From Methylococcales symbiont of Hymedesmia sp. n. MRB-2018 (lineage in GTDB: Bacteria; Pseudomonadota; Gammaproteobacteria; Methylococcales; Methylomonadaceae): a stretch of 43,578 nt of DNA. Both the position numbers and the translations under genes were made by a program. The notes beneath the pieces were generated by a model. It did no database searches. It was given only the letters and a program-made list of their open reading frames with translations, and was not told the origin of the DNA. The DNA is taken from NCBI GenBank assembly GCA_003666385.1, contig QPIN01000046.1:1-43578 (forward strand), in the 5' to 3' direction. The first letter of the stretch is position 1. The number at the start of each line of letters is the position of its first letter. Below are positions 7,306 to 15,608 of the stretch, piece by piece.

Positions 7306-9597
7306 CTATCGAGCTTTGCTATTAACTTTTTTCTTCGACTTTAATGGCTTTCTTTTCACTGTTTTTTTATTAGTAACCGTCTTATTTGCACGGCTTTTTT
7401 TCGCCGTGTCTATTAAATCAAAATCAATTTTCTTTTCATCTAAATCGACTCTAGCTACTTTAATTTTAACTTTATCACCTAAACGATAGCGAATATGGGT
7501 ACGTTCTCCCATTAACTGATGTGTTTTAGCATCAAAATGAAAATAATCCTGTGGCAAATTAGAAATATGCACCAGACCTTCGGCATAAATATCTTCTAAT
7601 TCAACAAAAAAGCCAAAACCAGTAACAGCAGTGATAATACCTTTAAATTGTCCACCAATTTTATCCATCATATATTCGCATTTCAGCCAGCTCACAACAT
7701 CCCGAGTCGCTTCATCTGCTCTGCGTTCATTGGCAGAGCAATGCTCCCCAAGCTTCACCATATCAGGAAAACCATAGACAAAAGATTCTGCTTTTTTATT
7801 GTCCAAGCAATGCTTAATAGCTCTATGGACTAACAGGTCAGGATAACGTCTAATGGGTGAGGTAAAATGTGCATAGGCATCTAATGCTAAGCCAAAATGT
7901 CCTTTTTTCTCAGGGCTGTACACAGCTTGTGACATTGAACGCAACAATACAGTTTGGATTAAATGTACATCTGCCCTGCCCTCAACTGACCTCAGTAAAT
8001 GCATATAGTCCAAAGGTGTGGGCTTGTCACCTCCAGCTAATACCAGACCTAATTCATTAAGAAAACTTTTAAGCGTTAACAGTTTCTCTGTACTTGAGCC
8101 TTCATGTACACGCAATAAATGTGGCATTTTTTTTCTAATTAAAAATTTTGCCGCCGCATTATTGGCAATAATCATAAATTCTTCGATGAGTTTATGCGCA
8201 TCATTACGTTGCGTAGGTACAATTTTTTTTATTTTTCTATCTGCACCAAAAATGATCTGGGTTTCCTGAGTATCAAAATCCATTGCTCCACGGACTTCGC
8301 GTTGCTCTCTCATCACCTTATAAAGCTTATAAAGCTCTTGTAAATGTGGAAGCAATGCTGCATATTTCTTACTTAATATTTTATCTCCATTAACTAAAAT
8401 TTTGCTCACATCAGTGTAAGTCATTCGTGCATGAGAAGACATCACTGCTTTAAAAAAACCCGAACGAAACACTTTACCGTCATGATCGATATGCAATTCA
8501 CAAACCATACATAAGCGATCCATTTTAGGGTTTAATGAGCACAGGCCATTCGATAGTATTTCTGGCAACATGGGAATGACTTGTTCAGGAAAATAAACCG
8601 AAGTGCTTCGGTTTTTGGCCTCTATATCTAATGCTGTATTTACTTGCACATAATGAGATACATCAGCAATCGCTACTAATAACTTCCAACCCTTATCTGT
8701 TTTTTTGCAATAAACCGCATCATCAAAATCTCGGGCATCTTCACCATCAATGGTGACTAGGGGTAAGTCCCTAATATCAACTCGATTTTCTTTAGCACTT
8801 TCTGCCACATCTTTACTTAAAGACTTGATCTCTTTGCAAACCTCTTTTGGCCATTGAAAAGGCAAATCATGTGATCGAAGGGCAATTTCAATTTCCATAC
8901 CTGGTTCCATGTGCTTACCCAGCACTTCTTTAATTCGACCAATTGCCTGACCATGGTTACTGGGATGTTGAATAATTTCTGCAACAACAATCTGGCCTTT
9001 CTTGGCTTTGCCTATTTCCTCTTTAGGAATGTGTATATCCTGAGCAATCTTCTTATTGTCAGGCACCACAAAAAACAAACTCCGCTCCTTTAACAATCGC
9101 CCCACTACATGATGTGTATTACGCTCCAGCACCTCAACCAAAGCACCTTCTCTACGCCCTTTTCTATCAAGGCCTGCAATGCGTACAACTGCTCTGTCAT
9201 TATGCATCAGCGATTTCATTTCCCGAGGCGATAAAAACAGATCCGTAGAACCATCATCTGGCTTAATAAAACCAAAGCCATCAGCATGACCTAATACCCG
9301 ACCAGCAATTAAATCTTTGCTATTAATCAAGCAATACTTCTGTCTACGGTTAAATAATAATTGACCATCTCTTTCCATCGCTCTCAAGCGACGACGTAAA
9401 GCCTCTAGGTCTTCATCGGTCTGCAACGCAAATTGTTGCGCTATTTGTTGCCGTCTAAGTGGTTTACCCACTTCTTCTATTAATTGAAGAATAAGCTCAC
9501 GACTAGGAATAGGACGCACATATTTCTCAGCTTCGCGCTGAGCAAAAGGATCTTGTGTTTGGGAAAAATCAATGGTTGAATCAGATTCCTGAGACAT
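7306..9597 (-). CDS. rnr: Ribonuclease R
   Basis: Processive 3'-5' exoribonuclease of the RNB family that degrades structured RNA and takes part in rRNA and tmRNA quality control. The 763 residues comprise an N-terminal winged-helix segment (about 30-95), two cold-shock domains (about 96-245), the RNB catalytic domain (about 270-600) with the acidic cluster TIDGEDARDFDDAV (Asp284, Asp290, Asp292, Asp293), and an S1 domain (about 652-735, FKGIITAVTGFGFFVEL). A basic Lys-rich tail (KKSRANKTVTNKKTVKRK) closes it, as usual in RNase R. It is the first gene of the rnr-rlmB unit. Confidence 0.97.
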   Translation of the reverse strand: MSQESDSTIDFSQTQDPFAQREAEKYVRPIPSRELILQLIEEVGKPLRRQQIAQQFALQTDEDLEALRRRLRAMERDGQLLFNRRQKYCLINSKDLIAGRVLGHADGFGFIKPDDGSTDLFLSPREMKSLMHNDRAVVRIAGLDRKGRREGALVEVLERNTHHVVGRLLKERSLFFVVPDNKKIAQDIHIPKEEIGKAKKGQIVVAEIIQHPSNHGQAIGRIKEVLGKHMEPGMEIEIALRSHDLPFQWPKEVCKEIKSLSKDVAESAKENRVDIRDLPLVTIDGEDARDFDDAVYCKKTDKGWKLLVAIADVSHYVQVNTALDIEAKNRSTSVYFPEQVIPMLPEILSNGLCSLNPKMDRLCMVCELHIDHDGKVFRSGFFKAVMSSHARMTYTDVSKILVNGDKILSKKYAALLPHLQELYKLYKVMREQREVRGAMDFDTQETQIIFGADRKIKKIVPTQRNDAHKLIEEFMIIANNAAAKFLIRKKMPHLLRVHEGSSTEKLLTLKSFLNELGLVLAGGDKPTPLDYMHLLRSVEGRADVHLIQTVLLRSMSQAVYSPEKKGHFGLALDAYAHFTSPIRRYPDLLVHRAIKHCLDNKKAESFVYGFPDMVKLGEHCSANERRADEATRDVVSWLKCEYMMDKIGGQFKGIITAVTGFGFFVELEDIYAEGLVHISNLPQDYFHFDAKTHQLMGERTHIRYRLGDKVKIKVARVDLDEKKIDFDLIDTAKKSRANKTVTNKKTVKRKPLKSKKKVNSKAR

Positions 9598-9663
9598 AAA
9601 TTTATAAATACTTAGGGTTGAAAATGAGCTATGAGCATAGATTTAATAACATCTAAAACTATT

Positions 9664-9688
9664 TATACCATTTTCAAGAATAAATGGT
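9664..9688. repeat. Small hairpin repeat also present near position 848
   Basis: ACCATTT and AAATGGT arms around TCAAGAAT. The 15-bp core TCAAGAATAAATGGT occurs also at about 848-862 downstream of apt. Both copies are intergenic. The stretch 9598-9796 upstream of rnr shows nothing else recognisable. Confidence 0.45.
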
Positions 9689-9796
9689 GTATAGCAATGG
9701 GTATGAACAGACTGCCTTTAAACCAGAAAAATCAGTTAATTACAGATTATAACGCAATAAATTATTTTTAAGTGCTTTAAACCCATAAAGCTGAAA

Positions 9797-10618
9797 TCAT
9801 ATATCAGCAATATCGCTTAGATGATTTAATTCAGCGGGTAACACTTTAATTACATTGTTAGAGAGATTAAGATCCGTTAAATTTGTGAGTTTAGCGAGTG
9901 ATACAGGCAACTTGGCTAGTTGATTATCAACCACACTCAAAACAGTTAGTTGGGTTAGATTCCCAATTGACTCTGGCAATTCTGTGAGTTGATTATTCCA
10001 TAAAGACAATTTCTTGAGCTGGTTTAAATTTCCAACATAGCTTGGCAGTTCTGTTAGCTGGTTACTGCCTAGAGATAACTCTTTCAGATAAGATAATTTA
10101 GCGATAAAAGCAGGAAGTTCGGTCAATTGATTCCATCCTAAAAACAACTCTTTTAACTGACTTAATTGACCAATGCATATTGGAATTTCTTTAAATTGGT
10201 TATGCCATAAAGATAATTCTGATAACTTTTGTAATTGGCTTAGTGTTTCTGGAAGTTTTGATAGTTTATTGCGTCCTAGGGATAATTCCGTTAACTGGGT
10301 TAAACAGCCTATTGATTCTGGTAGATGGCTTAGTTGATTACCCATTAGATATAACTTTTCCAAAGCCGTTAATTGCCCTATAGCCTCTGGCAAGCAGATA
10401 AGTTTATTTTTATCACAATTTAATAATGTCAATTGCGTTAGCCTGCCTATTGACTCTGGAATTTCAGTCAACTGACAATTTACTAAACTTAATTCAGTTA
10501 ATGACAGCAGCTTATCTTTTTTACGTGGCAATAAGCTATCACTGATATTATTTTTATCCGCCCAAGCAATTAATTGTTCTATTTCAGAATTACTCTCACC
10601 CCCACTGTTAGGCTTCAT
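9797..10618 (-). CDS. Leucine-rich repeat protein, ten 23-residue repeats
   Basis: A 273-residue protein made almost entirely of LRRs. After a 30-residue head, ten consecutive 23-residue units follow the pattern L-T-Q-L-T-x-L-x-L-x-x-N-x-L-x-x-L-P-E-x-I-G (about residues 38-267), the 'LPE' bacterial type. There is no signal peptide, membrane helix or attached enzymatic domain, so a cytosolic protein-binding scaffold is the simplest reading; a type III effector is possible in principle but nothing nearby supports it. The regularity means recombination between repeats could alter copy number. Partner and role are unknown. It stands downstream of the autotransporter-like gene, separated by REP-like hairpins and a terminator. 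Confidence 0.85.
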   Translation of the reverse strand: MKPNSGGESNSEIEQLIAWADKNNISDSLLPRKKDKLLSLTELSLVNCQLTEIPESIGRLTQLTLLNCDKNKLICLPEAIGQLTALEKLYLMGNQLSHLPESIGCLTQLTELSLGRNKLSKLPETLSQLQKLSELSLWHNQFKEIPICIGQLSQLKELFLGWNQLTELPAFIAKLSYLKELSLGSNQLTELPSYVGNLNQLKKLSLWNNQLTELPESIGNLTQLTVLSVVDNQLAKLPVSLAKLTNLTDLNLSNNVIKVLPAELNHLSDIADI

Positions 10619-10738
10619 TATTTATCATCACTATTAACTTACTACGGGTTGTTTCCATTTTGCTTCACAAGACAAGGGGTAAATACATCCATCAAGGTAA
10701 GTATATGACTGGTTACTTTATCATGCTATGGCTTCTAT

Positions 10739-10763
10739 GGATTCCCGCGTTCGCGGGAATGAC
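10739..10763. repeat. REP-like GC hairpin
   Basis: ATTCCCGCG and CGCGGGAAT (10741-10760) are perfect 9-bp arms with a 2-base centre, inside GGATTCCCGCGTTCGCGGGA-type sequence that is common as an intergenic repeat in many proteobacteria. It stands out as GC-rich in an AT-rich gap. Confidence 0.65.
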
Positions 10764-10775
10764 GGTAAAGGCATG

Positions 10776-10829
10776 GTTTACAGGTGTAAATACGCACTTT
10801 CAACGCGGCTATTGGACAAAATAGAGGGT
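10776..10829. repeat. Half copy of the dispersed MITE-like repeat
   Basis: Matches the right half of the element at 41126-41265: GGTTTACAGGTGTAAAT, then TTTCAACGCGGCTATTGGAC and AAAATAGAGGG. The left half is missing and is replaced by the REP-like hairpin just upstream. Confidence 0.75.
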
Positions 10830-10860
10830 TGGGTGAGGGGAAAATAAAGAAATGACAGAC

Positions 10861-10892
10861 AAAAAAAATGAGGACGTTTTGTCCTCATTTTT
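10861..10892 (-). terminator. Rho-independent terminator of the autotransporter-like gene
   Basis: On the minus strand, AATGAGGAC and GTCCTCATT arms with a 5-base loop are followed by a run of eight T, 32 bp beyond the stop codon at 10924. Confidence 0.85.
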
Positions 10893-10923
10893 CCTTTTTC
10901 CTTGGCTCTTTGTTATTTACTCA

Positions 10924-13479
10924 CTAAAACCTAAAGTTACCACGCAACTGTATGCTGTCGTCTGTTTTCTTATGCTCGCCTATTAGATTTAGATTCATTG
11001 TAGAATCTATTTTCCAACGTCCGCCTATATTATAGCTTTGTGTTCCATTTGCTATACCTAGTCCAGCGTAAGGGGTGAGTAGACCGCGACCAAAGAATCC
11101 AGGCAGTCCGTAGCCTAGCTCGGTGTTTAACTGTAGCCTTCTACTGTTGCTGTTATCCTCATCGTTTACATTGTTAGCTACGGTGGGTTGTTGCCATACT
11201 CCATCGGCAACATTGCCTGGGGTGTCGCCAAATGCTGGTTGTAGGCTTAACCACAAGCCTTGACCACTGCTGTTGGCTTGGTATTTAACTAAGCCACTGA
11301 GTCCCCATTCTTGGTAAGAAGATTCATGTACCAGTAAACCGTGGGCGCGTAGTTCCATTTCTAGTCCTATGGGGCTGCTGTAGCGATAGCTACCTGCTAA
11401 CTCTATGCCGCCGCCAGTCTCACCACTGCCATCGTCATAGCGTATACCTAGTTCTATGGATGGGCTGATGCTGGCACCGCTGGCTAGGATGTGCCTATGG
11501 CTACTTTCTAATGCCATACGATAACGATGGGCATCTATGGACAATGCTTTGGCATTAGTTAAATTGCTTTTGTCCAACTTAATATTAGACAGCGAGACTT
11601 CGCCTTTAAGGCGTAGGGTGGTGGTGCCAGGTATATTTAGCCAGTTATCGCTGGATAATAGATCACCACTACCCCCAAAGGCTAGACTGTATAACTCGGT
11701 GTCGCGGTTGCTTTTGGTTTTGGTGCCATCGGTTTTTTTATCGTTAATTTCTACCTCGCCTTGACCATAGCCTAGTGCGCCCCATACACGCCCTTGTGAT
11801 AAATCATAAGCAATATAAGGGTGGATGCTGTATAGAGTATTGGTCAGGGTGTCTTCGCTGTTATTTTCGCTACCATCGCGTTTATAGTCAGCATCGCCTT
11901 CGCTGTAAGAGAGGGCGGCACCTGCGATTAGGTTTTGGTTTAGACGGGCATCAATACCCACACTACCACCGATGACCTCACCCTCCCAGTCAACACCAGA
12001 GGAATCTTCTTCAAGACTAAGGTAATCACCACTGCCCCATAGGGTTATATTATTAATACCGTAGTTATTATCCCCTGCTACATTCAGCGGTATGAGAAAA
12101 GAAGAATTATTAAACATTTGCTTAATATTCAATCCGTCTTGTAACGTGGTGCGAGCATTGTTATTGATTAGCTCTTGCAAGCTTGAGCTACCGCCTAGAT
12201 TAAGGTTGGCATCGGTGTCTGCTGGGGAGCTAGCAAATGCTTGGTCAATGCGGTTGCTGATATTGTCTCTTGTTATTTTTGTTGTTGCTCTTAGCATTTG
12301 TGGTAAGACCGCGTTTAGTACTTGCTCTTCGGCCTGTGTGATTGGTGCCTCGGCCTGTGTGATTGGTGCCAAGGCACTCTGCTCCAGTGTATAGACCTCA
12401 TTGGTGTCTGGCGGTGTGGTGACATCTAAAATATTACCTGCCGTGTCCACAATGCCCTGATCATCAGCAAAGCCTAAGGTGACAACACCATTAAGATCCG
12501 CGAGGTCGCCGCCTGTAACGGTTACCGTATACTCAGCCTCTGAGCCTGTTACAGGATCAACAACTGTGGCAGTGGAGCCAATGACCATAAAGTCGTCACT
12601 ATCTACGTTTTCTACATTTTCACTAAAAGTAACTGTCCAAGTGAGGCTATCGGCATTGGTGGTTGCATCTGTCGGCGTGGTACGCACGATACTGGTTACG
12701 GTTGGGCGAGCCGTCTCGGGAGCGATCTCGATGGCAAAAGTGACAGTGGAGAAGCTATTCGTGGAATCGGTACGGCGAATAGTTACAGAGGGGTGGCTGC
12801 CCACCTCTTCTGGTGTACCCGAGAGGGTGTCTGTTGGTGTACCCGAGAGGGTGTCTGTGCTAGAAGGAAACATCAGCCCAGGTATGGGTAAACTGCTCTC
12901 GCCAGAACCCCAGCTAATAGTGTAGATATAAGGGCCTCGGCCATTAGCAAAGATATCCTCCCCGACAATGTTGGTGATGGGTTCACCGACTGTGAACCTT
13001 TGAGGGGACTCTGGCCTCTGCTCTTCTATTACCGAAGATGGTAGTACGACATCGATAACTATGGTGGCACTGGCACTGGCACCAGCTCCATCGGTCACCC
13101 TGTAGCTGAAGTCATACCTACCCGGAGCGGTGATGATACTATTAAAGAGAGTGAGCCGAAGGGTACCAAAGAAGCTACGAGAGCCCGAGCTAGTATTAAA
13201 TTCCATGAGCCCCATTCTATTAGACACCTCTATCTCGTCCAGATCCTGCGTCCCATAGAACATACTGTAGCGATAAGGCGGAGTGCCACCTGTAGCCTCG
13301 GGCAATGCCCTCCCAGCGGCATCGTTGGCTGCTATACCTGAGGTGAAAAGGCGATCCACAGGCGTCGGCAGCTCTAAGTGCGAGCTTGCCTGTGCGCTAG
13401 CGCTGAATAAAAAAACCGATAACAGTAATAGAGTAGCGGCAATGAGGCGGCTAATTGTTGGGATAGTTGTTGTTGGCAT
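10924..13479 (-). CDS. Autotransporter-like surface protein with Ig/cadherin-type domains
   Basis: An 851-residue exported protein. The signal peptide (about 1-31) has core LIAATLLLLSVFLFSASAQA. A cadherin/putative-Ig region follows (about 33-250; FDYSRVTDGAG-like strand near 125), then a bacterial Ig-like domain (about 258-365, PTVTSIVRTTPTDATTNADS, WTVTFSENV, DTAGNILDV). From about 470 to the end are amphipathic beta strands typical of a 12-strand autotransporter barrel, ending in FRF, the outer-membrane C-terminal signature. The coding sequence is visibly more GC-rich than its neighbours, suggesting transfer. Two in-frame tandem duplications occur (DTLSGTP and APITQAE). Likely an adhesin or surface passenger; ligand unknown. 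A paralogous leader sits upstream at 13984. Confidence 0.82.
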   Translation of the reverse strand: MPTTTIPTISRLIAATLLLLSVFLFSASAQASSHLELPTPVDRLFTSGIAANDAAGRALPEATGGTPPYRYSMFYGTQDLDEIEVSNRMGLMEFNTSSGSRSFFGTLRLTLFNSIITAPGRYDFSYRVTDGAGASASATIVIDVVLPSSVIEEQRPESPQRFTVGEPITNIVGEDIFANGRGPYIYTISWGSGESSLPIPGLMFPSSTDTLSGTPTDTLSGTPEEVGSHPSVTIRRTDSTNSFSTVTFAIEIAPETARPTVTSIVRTTPTDATTNADSLTWTVTFSENVENVDSDDFMVIGSTATVVDPVTGSEAEYTVTVTGGDLADLNGVVTLGFADDQGIVDTAGNILDVTTPPDTNEVYTLEQSALAPITQAEAPITQAEEQVLNAVLPQMLRATTKITRDNISNRIDQAFASSPADTDANLNLGGSSSLQELINNNARTTLQDGLNIKQMFNNSSFLIPLNVAGDNNYGINNITLWGSGDYLSLEEDSSGVDWEGEVIGGSVGIDARLNQNLIAGAALSYSEGDADYKRDGSENNSEDTLTNTLYSIHPYIAYDLSQGRVWGALGYGQGEVEINDKKTDGTKTKSNRDTELYSLAFGGSGDLLSSDNWLNIPGTTTLRLKGEVSLSNIKLDKSNLTNAKALSIDAHRYRMALESSHRHILASGASISPSIELGIRYDDGSGETGGGIELAGSYRYSSPIGLEMELRAHGLLVHESSYQEWGLSGLVKYQANSSGQGLWLSLQPAFGDTPGNVADGVWQQPTVANNVNDEDNSNSRRLQLNTELGYGLPGFFGRGLLTPYAGLGIANGTQSYNIGGRWKIDSTMNLNLIGEHKKTDDSIQLRGNFRF
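12329..12370. repeat. 21-bp in-frame tandem duplication
   Basis: TCGGCCTGTGTGATTGGTGC plus C occurs twice head to tail, giving APITQAE-APITQAE in the linker just before the autotransporter beta domain. Confidence 0.85.
12812..12858. repeat. 24-bp in-frame tandem duplication
   Basis: GGTGTACCCGAGAGGGTGTC-TGTT is repeated with one terminal change, giving two DTLSGTP units in the extracellular region of the autotransporter-like protein. Confidence 0.85.
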
Positions 13480-13528
13480 TTTTTTAACTCCGTAATTTGA
13501 TAATGAGTTTGTATTATTCTTCTTGGAT

Positions 13529-13984
13529 TCAACCTAGACAGCTATGGTGTTTATCAATGTTGCCATAGCGCTTGCGATACTTTTTGTGTTGGTGACGGAG
13601 GTATTTATAAATCTCGCCGCCTACCCGCAGCTCATAAGTGCCAGATGGTTGGTAAAAACCGGTTGGGATTAGTGTAGAGTCGCTTATCTGAAATAAGCCA
13701 TTATTGGTATCTCCGTCTCCAGAGACCAATGCATAGCTCGGGCTGTGTGCGGTTAATACGGCGTTTTGTGTAGCCAGCATAGTGGTGACCGAGGTGGTGG
13801 TATCTACAATATACCAGCGACCGAGGTTTTGGCTAAAGGCATTGGCAGCATCAAACATGCGGAACATACTCATTACCTTGGAAACATCATAAAAACCCCG
13901 ATAACAGTCAATAAGAGTAGCGGCAATTAGGCGTGCGGCACGCAGGGGGGGGGGGGGGGGGGTGAATAATTGTTGCGTGGGCAT
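13529..13984 (-). CDS. Decayed BspA/DUF285-type surface protein with poly-C tract
   Basis: The 151-residue ORF begins MPTQQLFTPPPPPLRAARLI; the prolines come from an 18-base homopolymer (13945-13962). The first about 30 bp upstream and the RLIAATL segment match the leader of the autotransporter-like gene at 13479, but two inserted bases after RLIAATL throw its hydrophobic core out of frame, so the signal peptide looks broken. Residues about 33-60 (DVSKVMSMFRMFDAANAFSQ then NLGRWYIVDT) resemble a DUF285/BspA-like repeat, and 85-125 (DGDTNNGLFQISDSTL, SGTYELRV) a cadherin-like strand pair. The C-terminus is then truncated (GNIDKHHSCLG). Probably a deletion derivative of a larger surface gene, possibly phase variable. 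Confidence 0.55.
   Translation of the reverse strand: MPTQQLFTPPPPPLRAARLIAATLIDCYRGFYDVSKVMSMFRMFDAANAFSQNLGRWYIVDTTTSVTTMLATQNAVLTAHSPSYALVSGDGDTNNGLFQISDSTLIPTGFYQPSGTYELRVGGEIYKYLRHQHKKYRKRYGNIDKHHSCLG
13945..13962. repeat. G18 homopolymer tract
   Basis: Eighteen consecutive G on the plus strand (C on the coding strand) about 22 bases inside the ORF starting at 13984. Such tracts slip readily during replication, and their length is also error-prone in sequencing and assembly. Confidence 0.95.
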
Positions 13985-14355
13985 TTTCTTAAGCTCCGTA
14001 ATTTGATAATGAGTGGGAATTCAACCCATTAAGTGCAACTTTCATTTAAAAAACAGTCCTCACCAGTTAACCCCGCAAAAACCCTAAAGGGGGGAGATTA
14101 TACCCTAAACATTTCCTAGGTGTCTATTATTTATTAATTTGTGGCTATGATATGAGGGCAACCACAAGGGATCGCCCCTACGATTAATAAACCCTGAATA
14201 GATACCCAAATAAAAATATAACATGCGTATTAACAAACCACAGGTTTCAAGCTATTCTGCTCAAGATTATTTTGTTCGCTTATTCCAAAGGCATTACCTC
14301 CAGCAGGGAAATCCAATAAACCCAAAAATATTAATTATGTAAAGGTCTCTATTTA
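13985..14355. other. Gap without gene, 371 bp
   Basis: It holds the 30-bp leader shared with the autotransporter-like gene (13984-14013, AAATTACGGAG with Shine-Dalgarno on the minus strand) and a REP-like imperfect palindrome near 14156-14181 (GGGCAACCACAAGGGATCGC then CCC). No ORF with recognisable product was found. Confidence 0.6.
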
Positions 14356-15279
14356 TTAAACAAACATATTTCCATCAGCAACCATCACCGCTTCTCCAGC
14401 CACACGAATAGTTAACGTATCTTCGCCTTTATGATCCAGCTCTAAATTAAGCACACTTCTTCTTATATTTTTATCCCCTCTTTCTACTGCATAGGTATAA
14501 GTTCCTTCTCTCATAGCGTCAAATGAACATAAATAAGATGCTAATGCACCCATTGTTGAACCAACAGGCGGATCTTGATGAATATCTATATTGGGGCCAA
14601 AAAGGCGAACGGCAAAGTCTGAATCTTTATTCGGGGTTTTGGGTGATACTAATAAAATTTCTTGAGCAGCAGTTTGTGGCGCACTAGACTGGCTCCAGAC
14701 TGCAAGATTAAATTGCGCTTTTCTAACACTTTCATACTTAAAAACAGGAACGATTAGATAAGGAAAGCCACAAGAGACTAATCTCGTATTAAATTTTTTA
14801 CTGTCTATATCATGCTCTGATAATGATAATATTTCCGCTACTTCATGATCTGTAGGTGCATAAAAATCAACAACAGATGTAACTTGTCTAGTGTATTGAA
14901 TAAGCGTTGGACAGCTATTTTCACTGCTAATATTTGCGTTGACCGTACCGATATTTTGCTCAAAAAATAATGATGTGTTTGTTTCCGTTAAATTTAATGC
15001 ACCCGATTTTGCTAAAATATACGCGGCTGCAATAACGGGATGTCCGGTATAATCTATTTCCGCATACGGTGAGAATACTCTCATCGTCCAGGTGTTTTCT
15101 GCCGCCTCTTGTCTGAACAAAAACACCGTCTCAGACAGGCTCATTTCTCTGCCAATATTTGCCATAGTTTGTTCGCTTAGACCATCAGCAGTTGGAAATA
15201 CGGCTACTTGAGCACCATTAAAAACCTGATTAGTAAATACATCGGCAATATAATATTTATAACCCATAGCATTCTTCAT
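14356..15279 (-). CDS. PhzF-family isomerase/epimerase-like protein
   Basis: Member of the PhzF fold (two diaminopimelate-epimerase-like halves), 307 residues, the normal length. The N-terminal half has YYIADVFTNQVFNGAQVAVF (9-28), the catalytic-type Glu50 in MSLSETVFL, and YTGHPVIAAAY (77-87); the second half has DPPVGSTMGALASYL. In phenazine producers PhzF isomerises DHHA, but no other phz gene is here, so the true substrate is unknown. Its start overlaps nirD by 4 bp (ATGA, 15276-15279), which makes it the last gene of a nirBD-phzF unit and links it to nitrite assimilation by context only. Confidence 0.87.
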   Translation of the reverse strand: MKNAMGYKYYIADVFTNQVFNGAQVAVFPTADGLSEQTMANIGREMSLSETVFLFRQEAAENTWTMRVFSPYAEIDYTGHPVIAAAYILAKSGALNLTETNTSLFFEQNIGTVNANISSENSCPTLIQYTRQVTSVVDFYAPTDHEVAEILSLSEHDIDSKKFNTRLVSCGFPYLIVPVFKYESVRKAQFNLAVWSQSSAPQTAAQEILLVSPKTPNKDSDFAVRLFGPNIDIHQDPPVGSTMGALASYLCSFDAMREGTYTYAVERGDKNIRRSVLNLELDHKGEDTLTIRVAGEAVMVADGNMFV

Positions 15280-15608
15280 AGACTCACTTCCACACGACCC
15301 TTTTCTATACGAATAGAATAGGATTCAATACGCACATTTTCGTCTTCAAAACATTGCCCTGTTTTAAGACTAAAATGTTGTTTATGCAATGGAGATGCAA
15401 CCATGGGTTCTCCTTTAATATCTCCAATTAATCCTCGTGACAGCACATTAGCTTTGCCAAAGGGATCAAAATTATTTATTGCATACACTTTATTTTCCAG
15501 ATTCATATAAAAAATGGCTATTTGCTTGTCTTCTACTAGCGCACAAATACCAGAGTCAGCTTGAAGATCATTCTGACTACAGACATCTATCCATTGTTTA
15601 GCAGACAT
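15276..15608 (-). CDS. nirD: Nitrite reductase (NADH) small subunit
   Basis: Small subunit of the cytoplasmic siroheme nitrite reductase that makes ammonium from nitrite. The 110-residue Rieske-like protein starts WIDVCSQNDLQADSGICALV, and has VYAINNFDPFGKANVLSRGL and PMVASPLHKQHFSLKTGQC. The Rieske iron ligands are not in the full CxH...CxxH form, as is usual for NirD, which lacks the cluster. It sits directly after nirB with a 1-bp overlap of start and stop (15608), and before phzF with a 4-bp overlap, so the three genes are coupled. Confidence 0.93.
   Translation of the reverse strand: MSAKQWIDVCSQNDLQADSGICALVEDKQIAIFYMNLENKVYAINNFDPFGKANVLSRGLIGDIKGEPMVASPLHKQHFSLKTGQCFEDENVRIESYSIRIEKGRVEVSL

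Noticed and set aside
10741-10829. CRISPR-like repetitive stretch
   Set aside because: The repeats here are a hairpin and a half repeat, not evenly spaced direct repeats with unique spacers.
12479-12925. Antisense ORF opposite the autotransporter-like gene
   Set aside because: Low-complexity Val/Ser/Thr product that mirrors the repetitive codons of the true gene.
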